This document shows, piece after piece, positions 56,741 through 64,000 of a stretch of 64,000 nt of DNA. This stretch comes from JAFLCM01 sp964510955 (lineage in GTDB: Bacteria; Planctomycetota; Phycisphaerae; Phycisphaerales; UBA1924): NCBI GenBank assembly GCA_964510955.1, contig CAZEDW010000008.1, forward strand, positions 1 through 64,000, given 5' to 3'. The notes under the pieces are model-generated. The model was not told where the DNA came from. It saw nothing but the letters and a program-made list of their open reading frames with translations, and made no database searches. The translations under genes were made by a program, and so were the position numbers. Every line of letters begins with the position of its first letter. The first letter of the stretch is position 1.

Positions 56741-58207
56741 TTGAGCCAGCCGATTCTCCAAACCGGGCCCGCCGATCCCGCGCGCTCACCGCTGGCGGAG
56801 ATGCTGCGCGTCGCCATGCCCACGGTGCTCTCGATGGCGTCTATGCCCGTCATGACGCTGGTGGACCGCTATTTCTGCGGCCAGCTCGGCGTCGAGCAGA
56901 TCGCCGCGGCGGGCAACGGCGGCATGATCGCGTGGGTCCCCGCCAGCGCCGTCATGGGGATCATCGGTGTCGTTTCCACCTTTGTCAGCCAGAACTTCGG
57001 CGCCGGCCGCCCCCGCGACGGCGCCGCCTACGCCTGGAACGCCGCGTGGTTTGTCGCCATCGTCTGGTGCGTGCTCTACCTGCCCCTTGCGCTGTTTCTT
57101 CCTGACATTCTCCACGCCGTTCGTCAGGCGTGCGGCGCGGCCCAGGCCAGCGAAACCGTCGCGCACCTGGAGGTCTCCTACGCCAGAGTTCTCATCGTCG
57201 GGCTCATCATCACGCTGCCCGGGCGCGCCCTGCACCAGTACTTCTTCGGGATGCACCGCACCCTCATCCCGCTTGTCGGCGTGCTGGTGGGCAACGTCGC
57301 CAATGTGTTCCTCACGTGGGGGCTGGTGCTGGGGCGGTTCGGACTGCCCGCCTGGGGCGTCCCCGGCTCGGCGGTGGCGAACGTCGTCGCGGCGACGATG
57401 GAACTCCTCATCCCGCTGGCGTTCTTCCTCTCACCGCGCTACCGGCACGAACTCGGAACACACATGGCCTGGCGCCCGTGTGTCCGACACATCCGCGAGA
57501 TTCTGAAGCTGGGCTGGCCCGCCGGGTTGATGTTCGGCAGCGAGATGGTGTGTTGGGGCGCGTTCATGACCGTCCTGGTGGCCCAGTTCGGCCCGGCCCA
57601 CAACGCCGCCGGCGTCATCGCCCTGGGCTACATGTCGCTGTCGTTCATGCCCGCCGTCGGCATGAGCAACGCCGTCGCCGCGATCGTGGGCAAGTGCATC
57701 GGCGCGGGGCGCTACGACCTCGCCGAGCACCGCACCCTCCTGGGGATCAAGGTCACGCTGGTTTACATGACGCTGTGCGCGGCCGGCTTCGTCGTCTTCC
57801 GGCATCCGCTCGCGGCGCTGCTCGCCGGTCACGCAGGCCATCCAGGAGCCGACGGCCCGGAACAGGTCATCCCCATCGCCTCCAACCTGCTCATCCTCGC
57901 CGCCACGTTCCAGGTGTTCGACGCCGTGGGCATCACCATCATCGGCGCCCTCCGCGGCGCCGGCGACACCCTGTGGCCCGGCGTCATGACCATGTTCCTG
58001 TCCTGGACCGTGATCATCGGAGGCGGCAAGGCCCTGACGGTGCTCTGCCCGCAGTGGGAAAGCCTGGGGCCCTGGATCGCCGCGGCGGCCTACATCATCC
58101 TGTTCGCCCTGGGCGTTGCCTGGCGCTGGCGCAGCGGGGCGTGGCGTTCCATCAAGGTGCTGCACGAGCCGCGGGCCGCTCCGATCACGGCGCCCGCCGA
58201 CGCCTAA
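56741..58207 (+). CDS. MATE-family efflux transporter
   Basis: This protein of 488 residues has twelve predicted helices. It shows M-L-R-V-A-M-P-T-V-L-S-M near the N-terminus, V-D-R-Y-F-C-G-Q-L-G in helix 1, V-S-Q-N-F-G-A-G-R and its repeat V-G-K-C-I-G-A-G-R in the second half, all typical of NorM/DinF-type Na+ or H+ antiporters. A TTG start with no Shine-Dalgarno is used; the ATG giving M-L-R-V-A-M is a shorter alternative. The substrate is unknown. Confidence 0.88.
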   Translation: MSQPILQTGPADPARSPLAEMLRVAMPTVLSMASMPVMTLVDRYFCGQLGVEQIAAAGNGGMIAWVPASAVMGIIGVVSTFVSQNFGAGRPRDGAAYAWNAAWFVAIVWCVLYLPLALFLPDILHAVRQACGAAQASETVAHLEVSYARVLIVGLIITLPGRALHQYFFGMHRTLIPLVGVLVGNVANVFLTWGLVLGRFGLPAWGVPGSAVANVVAATMELLIPLAFFLSPRYRHELGTHMAWRPCVRHIREILKLGWPAGLMFGSEMVCWGAFMTVLVAQFGPAHNAAGVIALGYMSLSFMPAVGMSNAVAAIVGKCIGAGRYDLAEHRTLLGIKVTLVYMTLCAAGFVVFRHPLAALLAGHAGHPGADGPEQVIPIASNLLILAATFQVFDAVGITIIGALRGAGDTLWPGVMTMFLSWTVIIGGGKALTVLCPQWESLGPWIAAAAYIILFALGVAWRWRSGAWRSIKVLHEPRAAPITAPADA

Positions 58208-58237
58208 CATCGCACGCCCAGAACCAGGAAACCCCGG

Positions 58238-58636
58238 ATGCACCTGCGACACTCCGATCACGACCATGGCCCCGAGACCGTCCCCGTCACATTCATCGTG
58301 GAGGACCCCGAGAGCCTCACCGGCACCGGCAAGGCCGAGTGGAAGATGATGGCCGCCAAGGGCGAGCACCTGCTGGAGGTCGCCGTCGAGGGCGGCGTCA
58401 ATATCGAGCACGCCTGCGGCGGCGTGTGCGCGTGCTCAACCTGCCACGTCTACATCGAGCAGGGCATGGACCAGCTCTCGGAGTCCACTGAGGCCGAGGA
58501 AGACCGCGTCGAAGAGGCGCCCGCCCTGCAGCGCAACAGCCGCCTGAGTTGCCAGTGCACCATCGTGGGCGACGGCCCCATTGTGGTGCGCGTCCCCGCG
58601 TGGAACCGCAACGCGGTCAAGGAAGTACCGCACTAG
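58238..58636 (+). CDS. fdx: Adrenodoxin-type 2Fe-2S ferredoxin (Isc-type)
   Basis: This protein of 132 residues has the ferredoxin ligands C-G-G-V-C-A-C-S-T-C-H and, late, L-S-C-Q-C. The adrenodoxin/Isc-ferredoxin pattern (H-L-L-E-V-A-V-E-G-G-V-N-I-E-H-A-C) is present. It supplies electrons for Fe-S cluster assembly. An iscX gene follows closely. The extra N-terminal His-rich segment (H-L-R-H-S-D-H-D-H-G) is unusual. Confidence 0.9.
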   Translation: MHLRHSDHDHGPETVPVTFIVEDPESLTGTGKAEWKMMAAKGEHLLEVAVEGGVNIEHACGGVCACSTCHVYIEQGMDQLSESTEAEEDRVEEAPALQRNSRLSCQCTIVGDGPIVVRVPAWNRNAVKEVPH

Positions 58637-58667
58637 AGATGAATGACCGAGGACCAGGACCTTCTAC

Positions 58668-58699
58668 TTGATGCCTCGATGCCGGCCTGCCTTGATCCC
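58668..58699. repeat. Second TTGATGCC-type octamer array, before iscX
   Basis: Four eight-base units in register read TTGATGCC, TCGATGCC, GGCCTGCC and TTGATCCC. The units match the array after purK. Confidence 0.7.
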
Positions 58700-58708
58700 T
58701 TCCAAGCC

Positions 58709-58945
58709 ATGCCTCCCCCCTCTTTCCACTGGCTGGACGTTGACCTCATCGCCGAGGAACTCGCGGAGGCTCACCCGCACATCGAACCACTGGGCATCCG
58801 CTTCACCGAACTTCGAAAGCTGGTCGAGGCTCTCCCCGGTTTCTCCGAACGACCGGGGCACCCGGTCAACGAAAAGATCCTCGAGACGATCCAAATGAAG
58901 TGGCTGGAAGAGCGCGGCGACGCACCCCGGTGCGACGCAGACTGA
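58709..58945 (+). CDS. iscX: Fe-S assembly protein IscX
   Basis: This small acidic protein (78 residues from the chosen ATG) matches IscX: F-H-W-L-D-V-D-L-I-A-E-E-L near the start, then I-R-F-T-E-L-R-K-L-V, N-E-K-I-L-E-T-I and W-L-E-E. IscX modulates IscS and iron donation in cluster assembly, and here it follows ferredoxin as in the E. coli isc operon. An upstream ATG at 58643 would add 22 residues encoded by the octamer array; the shorter form fits the usual length (66), so I prefer it. Neither start has a clear Shine-Dalgarno. Confidence 0.85.
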   Translation: MPPPSFHWLDVDLIAEELAEAHPHIEPLGIRFTELRKLVEALPGFSERPGHPVNEKILETIQMKWLEERGDAPRCDAD

Positions 58946-58997
58946 CCCGTCCCGCCGGGCTTGTTCCCGCCGGGCGGCACGGACCGATCTTGGAAGC

Positions 58998-59654
58998 ATG
59001 GACGGCGAACCGAACCTACCGCCCAAGCGGCGCTTCAACCCATGGACGCTCCTGATCGGTGCGGCCTTGTTCGCCGGCCTCGCCGGCGTGCTCCGCTGGC
59101 AGGAGAACTCGATCCGCCAGGCGAGCCTCTCTGACGCTCCCCTCGCCGGCGCCGGCGTCCGCGTCGAGGCCGGCGTGCTGAAAGCGGTGCGGGCGGCGAA
59201 GCTGGTCACGATCGAACTGCAAACCACCGTCACCGCGCAGTCTTCAAGCGAGAGCTGGCGTGGCGACGTCGCCGCGACCGTGAGGGCGCCCGTGCGAATC
59301 CTGTTCGGCACCGACCTCTCGAACCTCGCCGACAACGCCCTGAGCGCCGACCCGTTCGGGCGCTCGCTGGTCGTCACCGTACCCCCGCCGACCCGACTGG
59401 CCACCGAGGTGCTGGGAGAGGGTGAGAAGGTCGAGGTGACCACCGGCTGGCTGAGGCTCCGCAGCATGGCGGGCGAGTATCACCTTGGCGTGGCCCGGCG
59501 CGGGCTGTACGAAGCCGCCCGCAACATGACCGTCAAACCCGACGACGCCAGGCAGATCGAAGACGCGACGCGCCAACAAGTCGCGCAGCTCGTCCGCGCC
59601 GTCGCCGGCGAGCGCGTCAGCGTGGAGGTCCGATTCGCCGAGGCCCGCCCGTGA
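58998..59654 (+). CDS. Membrane-anchored protein, DUF4230-like
   Basis: This protein of 218 residues has one transmembrane helix near the start (P-W-T-L-L-I-G-A-A-L-F-A-G-L-A-G-V) and an exported domain with beta strands (V-T-I-E-L-Q-T-T-V-T-A-Q) ending in a helix (A-R-Q-I-E-D-A-T-R-Q-Q-V). It resembles DUF4230 proteins, of unknown function. Its stop overlaps a GTG start (GTGA) of the next gene, so the two probably act together. Confidence 0.65.
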   Translation: MDGEPNLPPKRRFNPWTLLIGAALFAGLAGVLRWQENSIRQASLSDAPLAGAGVRVEAGVLKAVRAAKLVTIELQTTVTAQSSSESWRGDVAATVRAPVRILFGTDLSNLADNALSADPFGRSLVVTVPPPTRLATEVLGEGEKVEVTTGWLRLRSMAGEYHLGVARRGLYEAARNMTVKPDDARQIEDATRQQVAQLVRAVAGERVSVEVRFAEARP

Positions 59655-60751
59655 ACAGCGCACGGATCATCGGCTCACTCTGGCGCCGCCGCTGGGCGCT
59701 GCTGCGCATCGCGGCGGCGAGCGTCCTGCTGGCCCTCTTTGTGTCCGATACCGCCCAGCGGCTTGCACGCCTGCAGCTCGCCTCTCTGCCGGGTTACGAC
59801 TATCTCGCCGAATCGGGCAAGCTCCGAAAGGAAGGGCGCTACACCGAAGCCCTGAGCATCATCGACGCCGGGCTCACCGACGCCGACCTGGGGCCCGATC
59901 GGCTCGGGCAGCTTGCGCAGCAGAAGCAGGAGGTCATCGATGAGCAGTCGAGCTGGCTCCGGCGGGCCAGGGAAGTGGGCATCGGCGCCGTCAGCGGGCA
60001 GGGCCACACGCTGGAGGGCCTGATCGGCGCGGTCGGCGCGGACCTTTTCGTCGTCGGCGACATCCGCGACCTGCTCATTCAGGGCACCAAGCTGCTCATC
60101 GACAACGACGCCGACGAGCTAATCCTCCTGCTCTCCGCCGCCGGCGTTGTCACCACGCTGGCCCCGGAGATCGACTGGGCCCCCTCCGTGCTCAAGGTGG
60201 CCCGCAAGGCCGGGGCGCTCTCGACGCGTCTGGTGGACGAGCTCAAGCTCATGCTCCGCGGCGGGCGGAGCGCCGAAGCCGCCCGGGTTCTGGCGGACAC
60301 CGCGTCGCTGGCCAGGCGAGCCTCGCCCGGCGGCGCGATCCGGCTGCTCCGCCTCGCCGACTCTCCGGCGGAAATCAGCGCCATGGCCCGGTTCGCCGAG
60401 CGATCACCACGCGGCGCATTCGCCCTGGGCATCACCGGTCGCGCTGGCGCCGACGCCGTCATCGAGCTGGGCGAGCAGGCCGACAAGACGGTGCTCAAAG
60501 CGGCGGCCAAGGGCGAGCACGGCGCGGCGTGGCTCCGCACGCCCGCCGCCCGCGCGCTGATGCGTCCCCACCCGGTGATCGGCTTGCTCAAGGGGCTGCG
60601 CAAGGGCACGGTCGCCGACCTGCTGATGAGGAGCATCGAGCGCCTGGACACCCAGGCCTGGTGGATCATCCCGGCGCTGGCGTGCTGGCTCCTGATCGAG
60701 CTCGCGTCCGTTGCCCGGTCTGGTCACCGCGCCGACGCTCAGCGCTCCTGA
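59651..60751 (+). CDS. Hypothetical membrane protein coupled to the DUF4230-like gene
   Basis: I do not recognise this protein of 366 residues. It has an N-terminal transmembrane helix (L-L-R-I-A-A-A-S-V-L-L-A-L-F-V), a TPR-like helical pair (L-R-K-E-G-R-Y-T-E-A-L-S-I-I-D-A-G-L), a long Ala-rich helical middle and a C-terminal membrane helix (W-W-I-I-P-A-L-A-C-W-L-L-I). It starts with GTG overlapping the preceding stop. Its 3' end overlaps the stop of the pullulanase gene by 13 bases on the opposite strand. Confidence 0.65.
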   Translation: MNSARIIGSLWRRRWALLRIAAASVLLALFVSDTAQRLARLQLASLPGYDYLAESGKLRKEGRYTEALSIIDAGLTDADLGPDRLGQLAQQKQEVIDEQSSWLRRAREVGIGAVSGQGHTLEGLIGAVGADLFVVGDIRDLLIQGTKLLIDNDADELILLLSAAGVVTTLAPEIDWAPSVLKVARKAGALSTRLVDELKLMLRGGRSAEAARVLADTASLARRASPGGAIRLLRLADSPAEISAMARFAERSPRGAFALGITGRAGADAVIELGEQADKTVLKAAAKGEHGAAWLRTPAARALMRPHPVIGLLKGLRKGTVADLLMRSIERLDTQAWWIIPALACWLLIELASVARSGHRADAQRS

Positions 60752-62667
60752 TACAGCACGCTGCCGGCGTGCGGACCGATCTCGATCTTGCCGGTAGCCA
60801 CCGCCCGTTTCTCCGGTGCGAGCGGCACAAAGTGCCCGTCCTCGATGACGGCCCGCCACGCGCCCGGCGGCAGCGTCGCCGTCACGCTCTTCCCTCCCCC
60901 GTTGAAGAACAGCGCCGCACGCCGCCACGGGTCCGCGCCGGTCGGATCGTCCAGCGTGTACCCCACGACGCCGCCGGGCAAACCGTCGACAAACCTCACC
61001 GCCGCCGCGATCGACTCCTTGGTGCGCAGCCTGAACATCGGGTGCTCGCGCCGCATCCTGATCAGGGCGCGGTAGTAGTCAAAGAGCCGGTGGTTCTGCT
61101 CTTTCAGCGCCCAGGGGATGTTGTTCACCTCGTCACCGAGGTTGTAGGTGTTGTCGTGGCCCTGCTTACCGCGCCCCAGTTCCTGGCCGCTGTGGATGAA
61201 CGGCGTGCCCTGGCTGGTCAGCAGCATCAGAGCGCCAAGCCGGTTCATCCTCATGCGGTCGGCCACGGTGACGCCCTTGCGCTCGGCGGTCGACAGCCCG
61301 AGCCGGTCGCTCAGCGTGTGGTTGTCGTGGCACTCGATGTAGTTGATTGTCTCCGCTGGGCTGTCGGCAAAGCTGGTCACCGCGCCGCCGATGCCGGCCT
61401 TGACCGCATCGATCACCTTCGGCTCGCACGATTCGCCCGCGGCCAGGAACCCCGGCATCTTCGGCTTGAACACGTCGCCCCGCAGCGCGTCACGCAGATC
61501 GTCATTGAAGACGCCCCAGCCGCGCGACCGCTGCTTGCCCTTGGAGTTGACCTCGATGGGCGTCGGGCCGCCCGCCCACGGCTCGCCGTAGACCATGATG
61601 CTCGGATCGATCCTGTGCAGCTCGTCGGCGATGATCGCCATGGTGTCGCGGTCGATCAGGCCCATCAGGTCGAAGCGATAGCCGTCGATGCCGAACTCGT
61701 GCACCCAGTACTTCACGCTCTCGACGATGAACCGCCGCCCCATGGTCGAGTCTGACCGGAACTCGTTGCCGCACGCCGAACCGTTGCTGGGGGCGCCGTC
61801 GGCGCCGAACCTGAAGTACTCCATGGGCGCCAGCGCCATGAACGACCGCAGCCGCGCCGGCGCGGGGCGACCGTCGGTGTCGGCCCCCGGCGTACCGGCG
61901 AACCGCTCGAACGTGTGGTTGTACACCACGTCGAGCGTCACGCGGACCCTGTTCTCGTGCAGCGTGGACACCAGCCGCTTGAACTCTCTGATCGGCGCGT
62001 CAAGCTCCACCCCGGCCGCGTAGCCCTCGTGCGGTGCGTTGTAGTCCATGGGCATGTAGCCCCACTCGTACTCCGGGTGGTAAGGCAGCGAGAACGAGTG
62101 AACAGGCATCAACTGCACCACGTTGACGCCCAGTTCCAGGAGGTGGTCCAGCCCGGTGGCCGCCGAGGTGCCGTTGTACCGCGTTCCGCGCTGCGTTAGT
62201 CCCAGGTACCTGCCGCGCCAATCGTGGCGCACGCCCGACGAGGGGTCCCGGGTGAAATCGCGCACGTGCATCTCGTAGATCACCGCGTCGCAGGGCTCCA
62301 GCGCCGGGCGTGCCGTCACCGGCGTGCCGTCCTGGAAGACCACGCCCCTGCCCCAGCGGACCAGCCTCGCCCACGGGTCCACGATGTCGGCGAGAACCTC
62401 GCGGCCCCGCGCCAAGGTGAACGAGTACGTCCAGCCGCGCAGGTCGCCGGACACCTCCGCTTCCCACACCCCGGGGTCGGAATAGTCCGGGGCCATCTCG
62501 GCTTCGATGAGCGCCAGCGTGCCGGGGTGCACCAACCGCACCATCATCCTGTCGGCGTGGGCGAACACTCGGAAGATCGTGGACTCGGGGCCCACCAGCG
62601 CACCCAGCGGCTTGCAGCCGGGTGTCACCCAGGGGTACGGATTGGCGTTTTGCGGCGGGGCGTTCAT
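60739..62667 (-). CDS. Type I pullulanase/glycogen-debranching-like GH13 enzyme
   Basis: This protein of 642 residues has a CBM48-type N-terminal domain (T-I-F-R-V-F-A-H-A-D) and a GH13 catalytic domain with region I D-V-V-Y-N-H-T, region II G-Y-R-F-D-L-M-G (nucleophile Asp), region III V-Y-G-E-P-W (acid Glu) and region IV C-H-D-N-H-T-L. The Y-E-W-G-Y-M-P-M-D-Y segment matches the pullulanase Y-N-W-G-Y-D-P motif. It hydrolyses alpha-1,6 branch points of glycogen or pullulan. No signal peptide is seen, so a cytoplasmic glycogen role is likely. TACACT lies eleven bases before the ATG. Confidence 0.9.
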   Translation of the reverse strand: MNAPPQNANPYPWVTPGCKPLGALVGPESTIFRVFAHADRMMVRLVHPGTLALIEAEMAPDYSDPGVWEAEVSGDLRGWTYSFTLARGREVLADIVDPWARLVRWGRGVVFQDGTPVTARPALEPCDAVIYEMHVRDFTRDPSSGVRHDWRGRYLGLTQRGTRYNGTSAATGLDHLLELGVNVVQLMPVHSFSLPYHPEYEWGYMPMDYNAPHEGYAAGVELDAPIREFKRLVSTLHENRVRVTLDVVYNHTFERFAGTPGADTDGRPAPARLRSFMALAPMEYFRFGADGAPSNGSACGNEFRSDSTMGRRFIVESVKYWVHEFGIDGYRFDLMGLIDRDTMAIIADELHRIDPSIMVYGEPWAGGPTPIEVNSKGKQRSRGWGVFNDDLRDALRGDVFKPKMPGFLAAGESCEPKVIDAVKAGIGGAVTSFADSPAETINYIECHDNHTLSDRLGLSTAERKGVTVADRMRMNRLGALMLLTSQGTPFIHSGQELGRGKQGHDNTYNLGDEVNNIPWALKEQNHRLFDYYRALIRMRREHPMFRLRTKESIAAAVRFVDGLPGGVVGYTLDDPTGADPWRRAALFFNGGGKSVTATLPPGAWRAVIEDGHFVPLAPEKRAVATGKIEIGPHAGSVLYQER

Positions 62668-62678
62668 CGGGGGAGCGG

Positions 62679-62684
62679 AGTGTA
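62679..62684 (-). promoter_or_regulatory. -10-like TACACT for the pullulanase gene
   Basis: TACACT ends 11 bases before the ATG on the minus strand. No Shine-Dalgarno is seen. Confidence 0.35.
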
Positions 62685-62739
62685 CGAACTGGCGTCACGC
62701 CTCGGACGGCCGGAGCGTCCGGATCGCCGATTCGGTTCG

Positions 62740-62745
62740 TATCAT
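62740..62745 (+). promoter_or_regulatory. -10-like TATCAT for mscS-like gene
   Basis: TATCAT ends eight bases before the ATG and no Shine-Dalgarno is seen. Confidence 0.4.
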
Positions 62746-62753
62746 CGATCCCC

Positions 62754-64000
62754 ATGCACCGACTTTCGCGCCATGTACTGGTCTCGATTGCACTGATCAT
62801 CGCCGCCGTGGGGGCCCTGGCGCAGTCCGGACCACCGGCCGGGCTGGCGGGCCCCGCCAACGCCGCGACGGCGCCGACCAGGGCCGAACCGGCTCACCCC
62901 ACCCCTCTGCACGTGCTCCAGGCGTTCCTGGATTTCAACGCCGGCTGGCGCGACACCCGCTCACCGGGGGCGCGGGACCTCATGCTCGGGTGCATCGATT
63001 TTTCCGGCAGCGGGGCGTTGATCCTCGGCGACGCGCGGACCGAGGCAGCCGACCAGTTGGCGCGGCTGCTCCGCCACTTCAACGCCGTGGCTGCCGTCGA
63101 GCGACAGACCGCGCACGATCAACCTGGCTCACCGGCAAGCCCGTGGACGGGGCGCGAGGTGCTGCTCAACGACGGGCGGCAATCGTTCCGTCTCACCTTT
63201 AAGCCCACCAACGACGGTTGGCGCATCGGAGGCGAGACGCTCAGCGATCTCGACGCCGTCTACGCGCAGGTGTTCGCCTCCGAGGGCTCCGCGGCGCTCC
63301 TGCTCCGCGGGGCCGGGGCGGACTGGGTGGTAGATCGCTCGTTTTTGGGCCTGCGGCTGTACAAGTGGATCGGGCTGTTCCTGCTTCTGCTCCTGGCGGT
63401 GGGGCTGGACGCGCTGGTCCGCCTGGCGGCGCGAGTATTCGCCGAGCGACTTCTGGCCGGGCGCGCCGGCGCAACGGTGCTCAAGGGCGTGCAGCAGTTC
63501 GTCGGCCCCGACATGGTGAAGCGCACCGTGCGCCCGCTGGGGCTGCTGGCCGGCGGGCTGCTGGCATACTCGCTGCTCCCGGCCCTCGACCTGCCTTTGG
63601 CCGCCGAGAGCATCCTCCGGACCGCCGCCAAGGCCTTCGCGCTCGTGGCCACGGTATGGTCGGCGTACCGCGTGGTCGACCTGGTCGCCGAGGCCTACCG
63701 ACGCCGACCCGGCGACCAGCACGACACCGGCGCCGAAGGCCTGCTGGTCCCCCTTGTCGCTCGAACCGTCAAGCTCTTCATCCTGGCCCTGGGCCTCGTC
63801 TTCATCGCAGAGAGCCTGAACCTGCCCGTCACCTCGCTTCTGGCCGGCGTCAGCCTTGCCGGCGCGGCGGTGGCCATCGCCGCCAAAGGCACGCTCGAGA
63901 ACATCTTCGGCACCTTCAGCGTCATTATGGACAAGCCCTTCGGGGTCGGCGACTGGGTGAAGATCGAAAATATCGAGGGCAGCGTCGAGAACATCAGTTT
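62754..64000 (+). CDS. MscS-family mechanosensitive channel, truncated by window end
   Basis: The visible 415 residues include a signal peptide (V-S-I-A-L-I-I-A-A-V-G-A-L-A), a periplasmic domain (about 30-190), several membrane helices and the MscS pore and beta-domain start: G-V-S-L-A-G-A-A-V-A-I-A-A-K-G-T-L-E-N-I-F-G-T-F-S-V, then I-M-D-K-P-F-G-V-G-D-W-V. It should release solutes on osmotic downshock. The large periplasmic domain resembles MscK/YbiO-type members. The reading frame is open to base 64000. Confidence 0.9.
   Translation, partial: MHRLSRHVLVSIALIIAAVGALAQSGPPAGLAGPANAATAPTRAEPAHPTPLHVLQAFLDFNAGWRDTRSPGARDLMLGCIDFSGSGALILGDARTEAADQLARLLRHFNAVAAVERQTAHDQPGSPASPWTGREVLLNDGRQSFRLTFKPTNDGWRIGGETLSDLDAVYAQVFASEGSAALLLRGAGADWVVDRSFLGLRLYKWIGLFLLLLLAVGLDALVRLAARVFAERLLAGRAGATVLKGVQQFVGPDMVKRTVRPLGLLAGGLLAYSLLPALDLPLAAESILRTAAKAFALVATVWSAYRVVDLVAEAYRRRPGDQHDTGAEGLLVPLVARTVKLFILALGLVFIAESLNLPVTSLLAGVSLAGAAVAIAAKGTLENIFGTFSVIMDKPFGVGDWVKIENIEGSVENIS

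Noticed and set aside
58643..58708. N-terminal extension of iscX
   Set aside because: It is encoded by the octamer array and makes the protein longer than the family, so I treat it as non-coding, though an upstream ATG is possible.
1..64000. CRISPR arrays, prophage, defence systems or biosynthetic gene clusters
   Set aside because: No regularly spaced repeats, integrases, phage structural genes, nuclease/toxin modules or PKS/NRPS-type genes are visible; accessory sequence is limited to short repeats and one pseudogene.

Overview
The window is GC-rich, densely coded chromosome with strongly GC-ending codons. It looks like a planctomycete, most likely of the Phycisphaerales type. The evidence is a set of secreted proteins ending in Cys-bracketed double dockerin-like repeats, short PEP-CTERM-like tails (V-P-x-P-G, a hydrophobic stretch, then R-R-R), a Ser/Thr kinase with TPR-like tail beside an ECF sigma factor, DUF1573 and SYLF proteins, and a GyrA of the H-P-H-G-E-G type. 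I see no tRNA, rRNA, CRISPR array or intact insertion sequence. The lineage is inferred from protein style, not from a marker search.

Layout. 1-4.2 kb, minus strand: a cobalamin-binding/MeaB G-protein fusion that runs off the left edge, a small glycosylase-like protein, the pilus retraction ATPase PilT and a TolB-like secreted propeller. 4.2-7 kb: RluA and a chemoreceptor with a c-heme motif. 7-10 kb: a hairpin-rich non-coding element, a putative HTH protein whose promoter lies in a palindrome, DinB and SnoaL-like proteins, and a decayed dockerin gene. 10-17.3 kb: a PEP-CTERM protein, a Ser/Thr kinase and a divergent ECF sigma factor, then a large secreted metalloprotease. 17.3-24 kb: an epimerase, a VOC protein, an MBL hydrolase, GyrA, a STAS protein and a Fpg/Nei glycosylase. 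24-33 kb: a penicillin-acylase-type hydrolase, a secreted sugar dehydrogenase, a NapH-like Fe-S/TPR membrane protein, and a DUF1573 plus MauE-thioredoxin pair. 33-46 kb: a DadA-like oxidase, PurE-PurK, L-serine dehydratase, a second long dockerin protein, a CoA-transferase, an FHA-PilB fusion, a DUF486 protein, a second PEP-CTERM protein, and an ECF sigma/anti-sigma pair. 46-51.5 kb: an acyl-CoA ligase divergent from a 5-oxoprolinase operon (pxpB-pxpC-MFS-pxpA). 51.5-64 kb: an M48 protease, a UbiE-type methyltransferase, a SYLF lipoprotein, an MCE protein, PanC, a MATE exporter, ferredoxin-IscX, two unknown membrane proteins, a pullulanase-type enzyme and a truncated MscS.

Genes that clearly work together are purE-purK, the pxp operon, ferredoxin-iscX, sigma/anti-sigma, and DUF1573 with MauE-thioredoxin; most are joined by overlapping stop and start codons. 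The most general signal is regulatory. Many genes carry a TAnnnT hexamer 5-8 bases before the start codon and no Shine-Dalgarno, as expected for leaderless mRNAs. In two divergent gene pairs one symmetric -10 element appears to serve both directions. Candidate dispersed repeats are a TTGATGCC octamer array at two loci, a 134-base inverted-repeat element, REP-like palindromes and the hairpin cluster near 7.2 kb.
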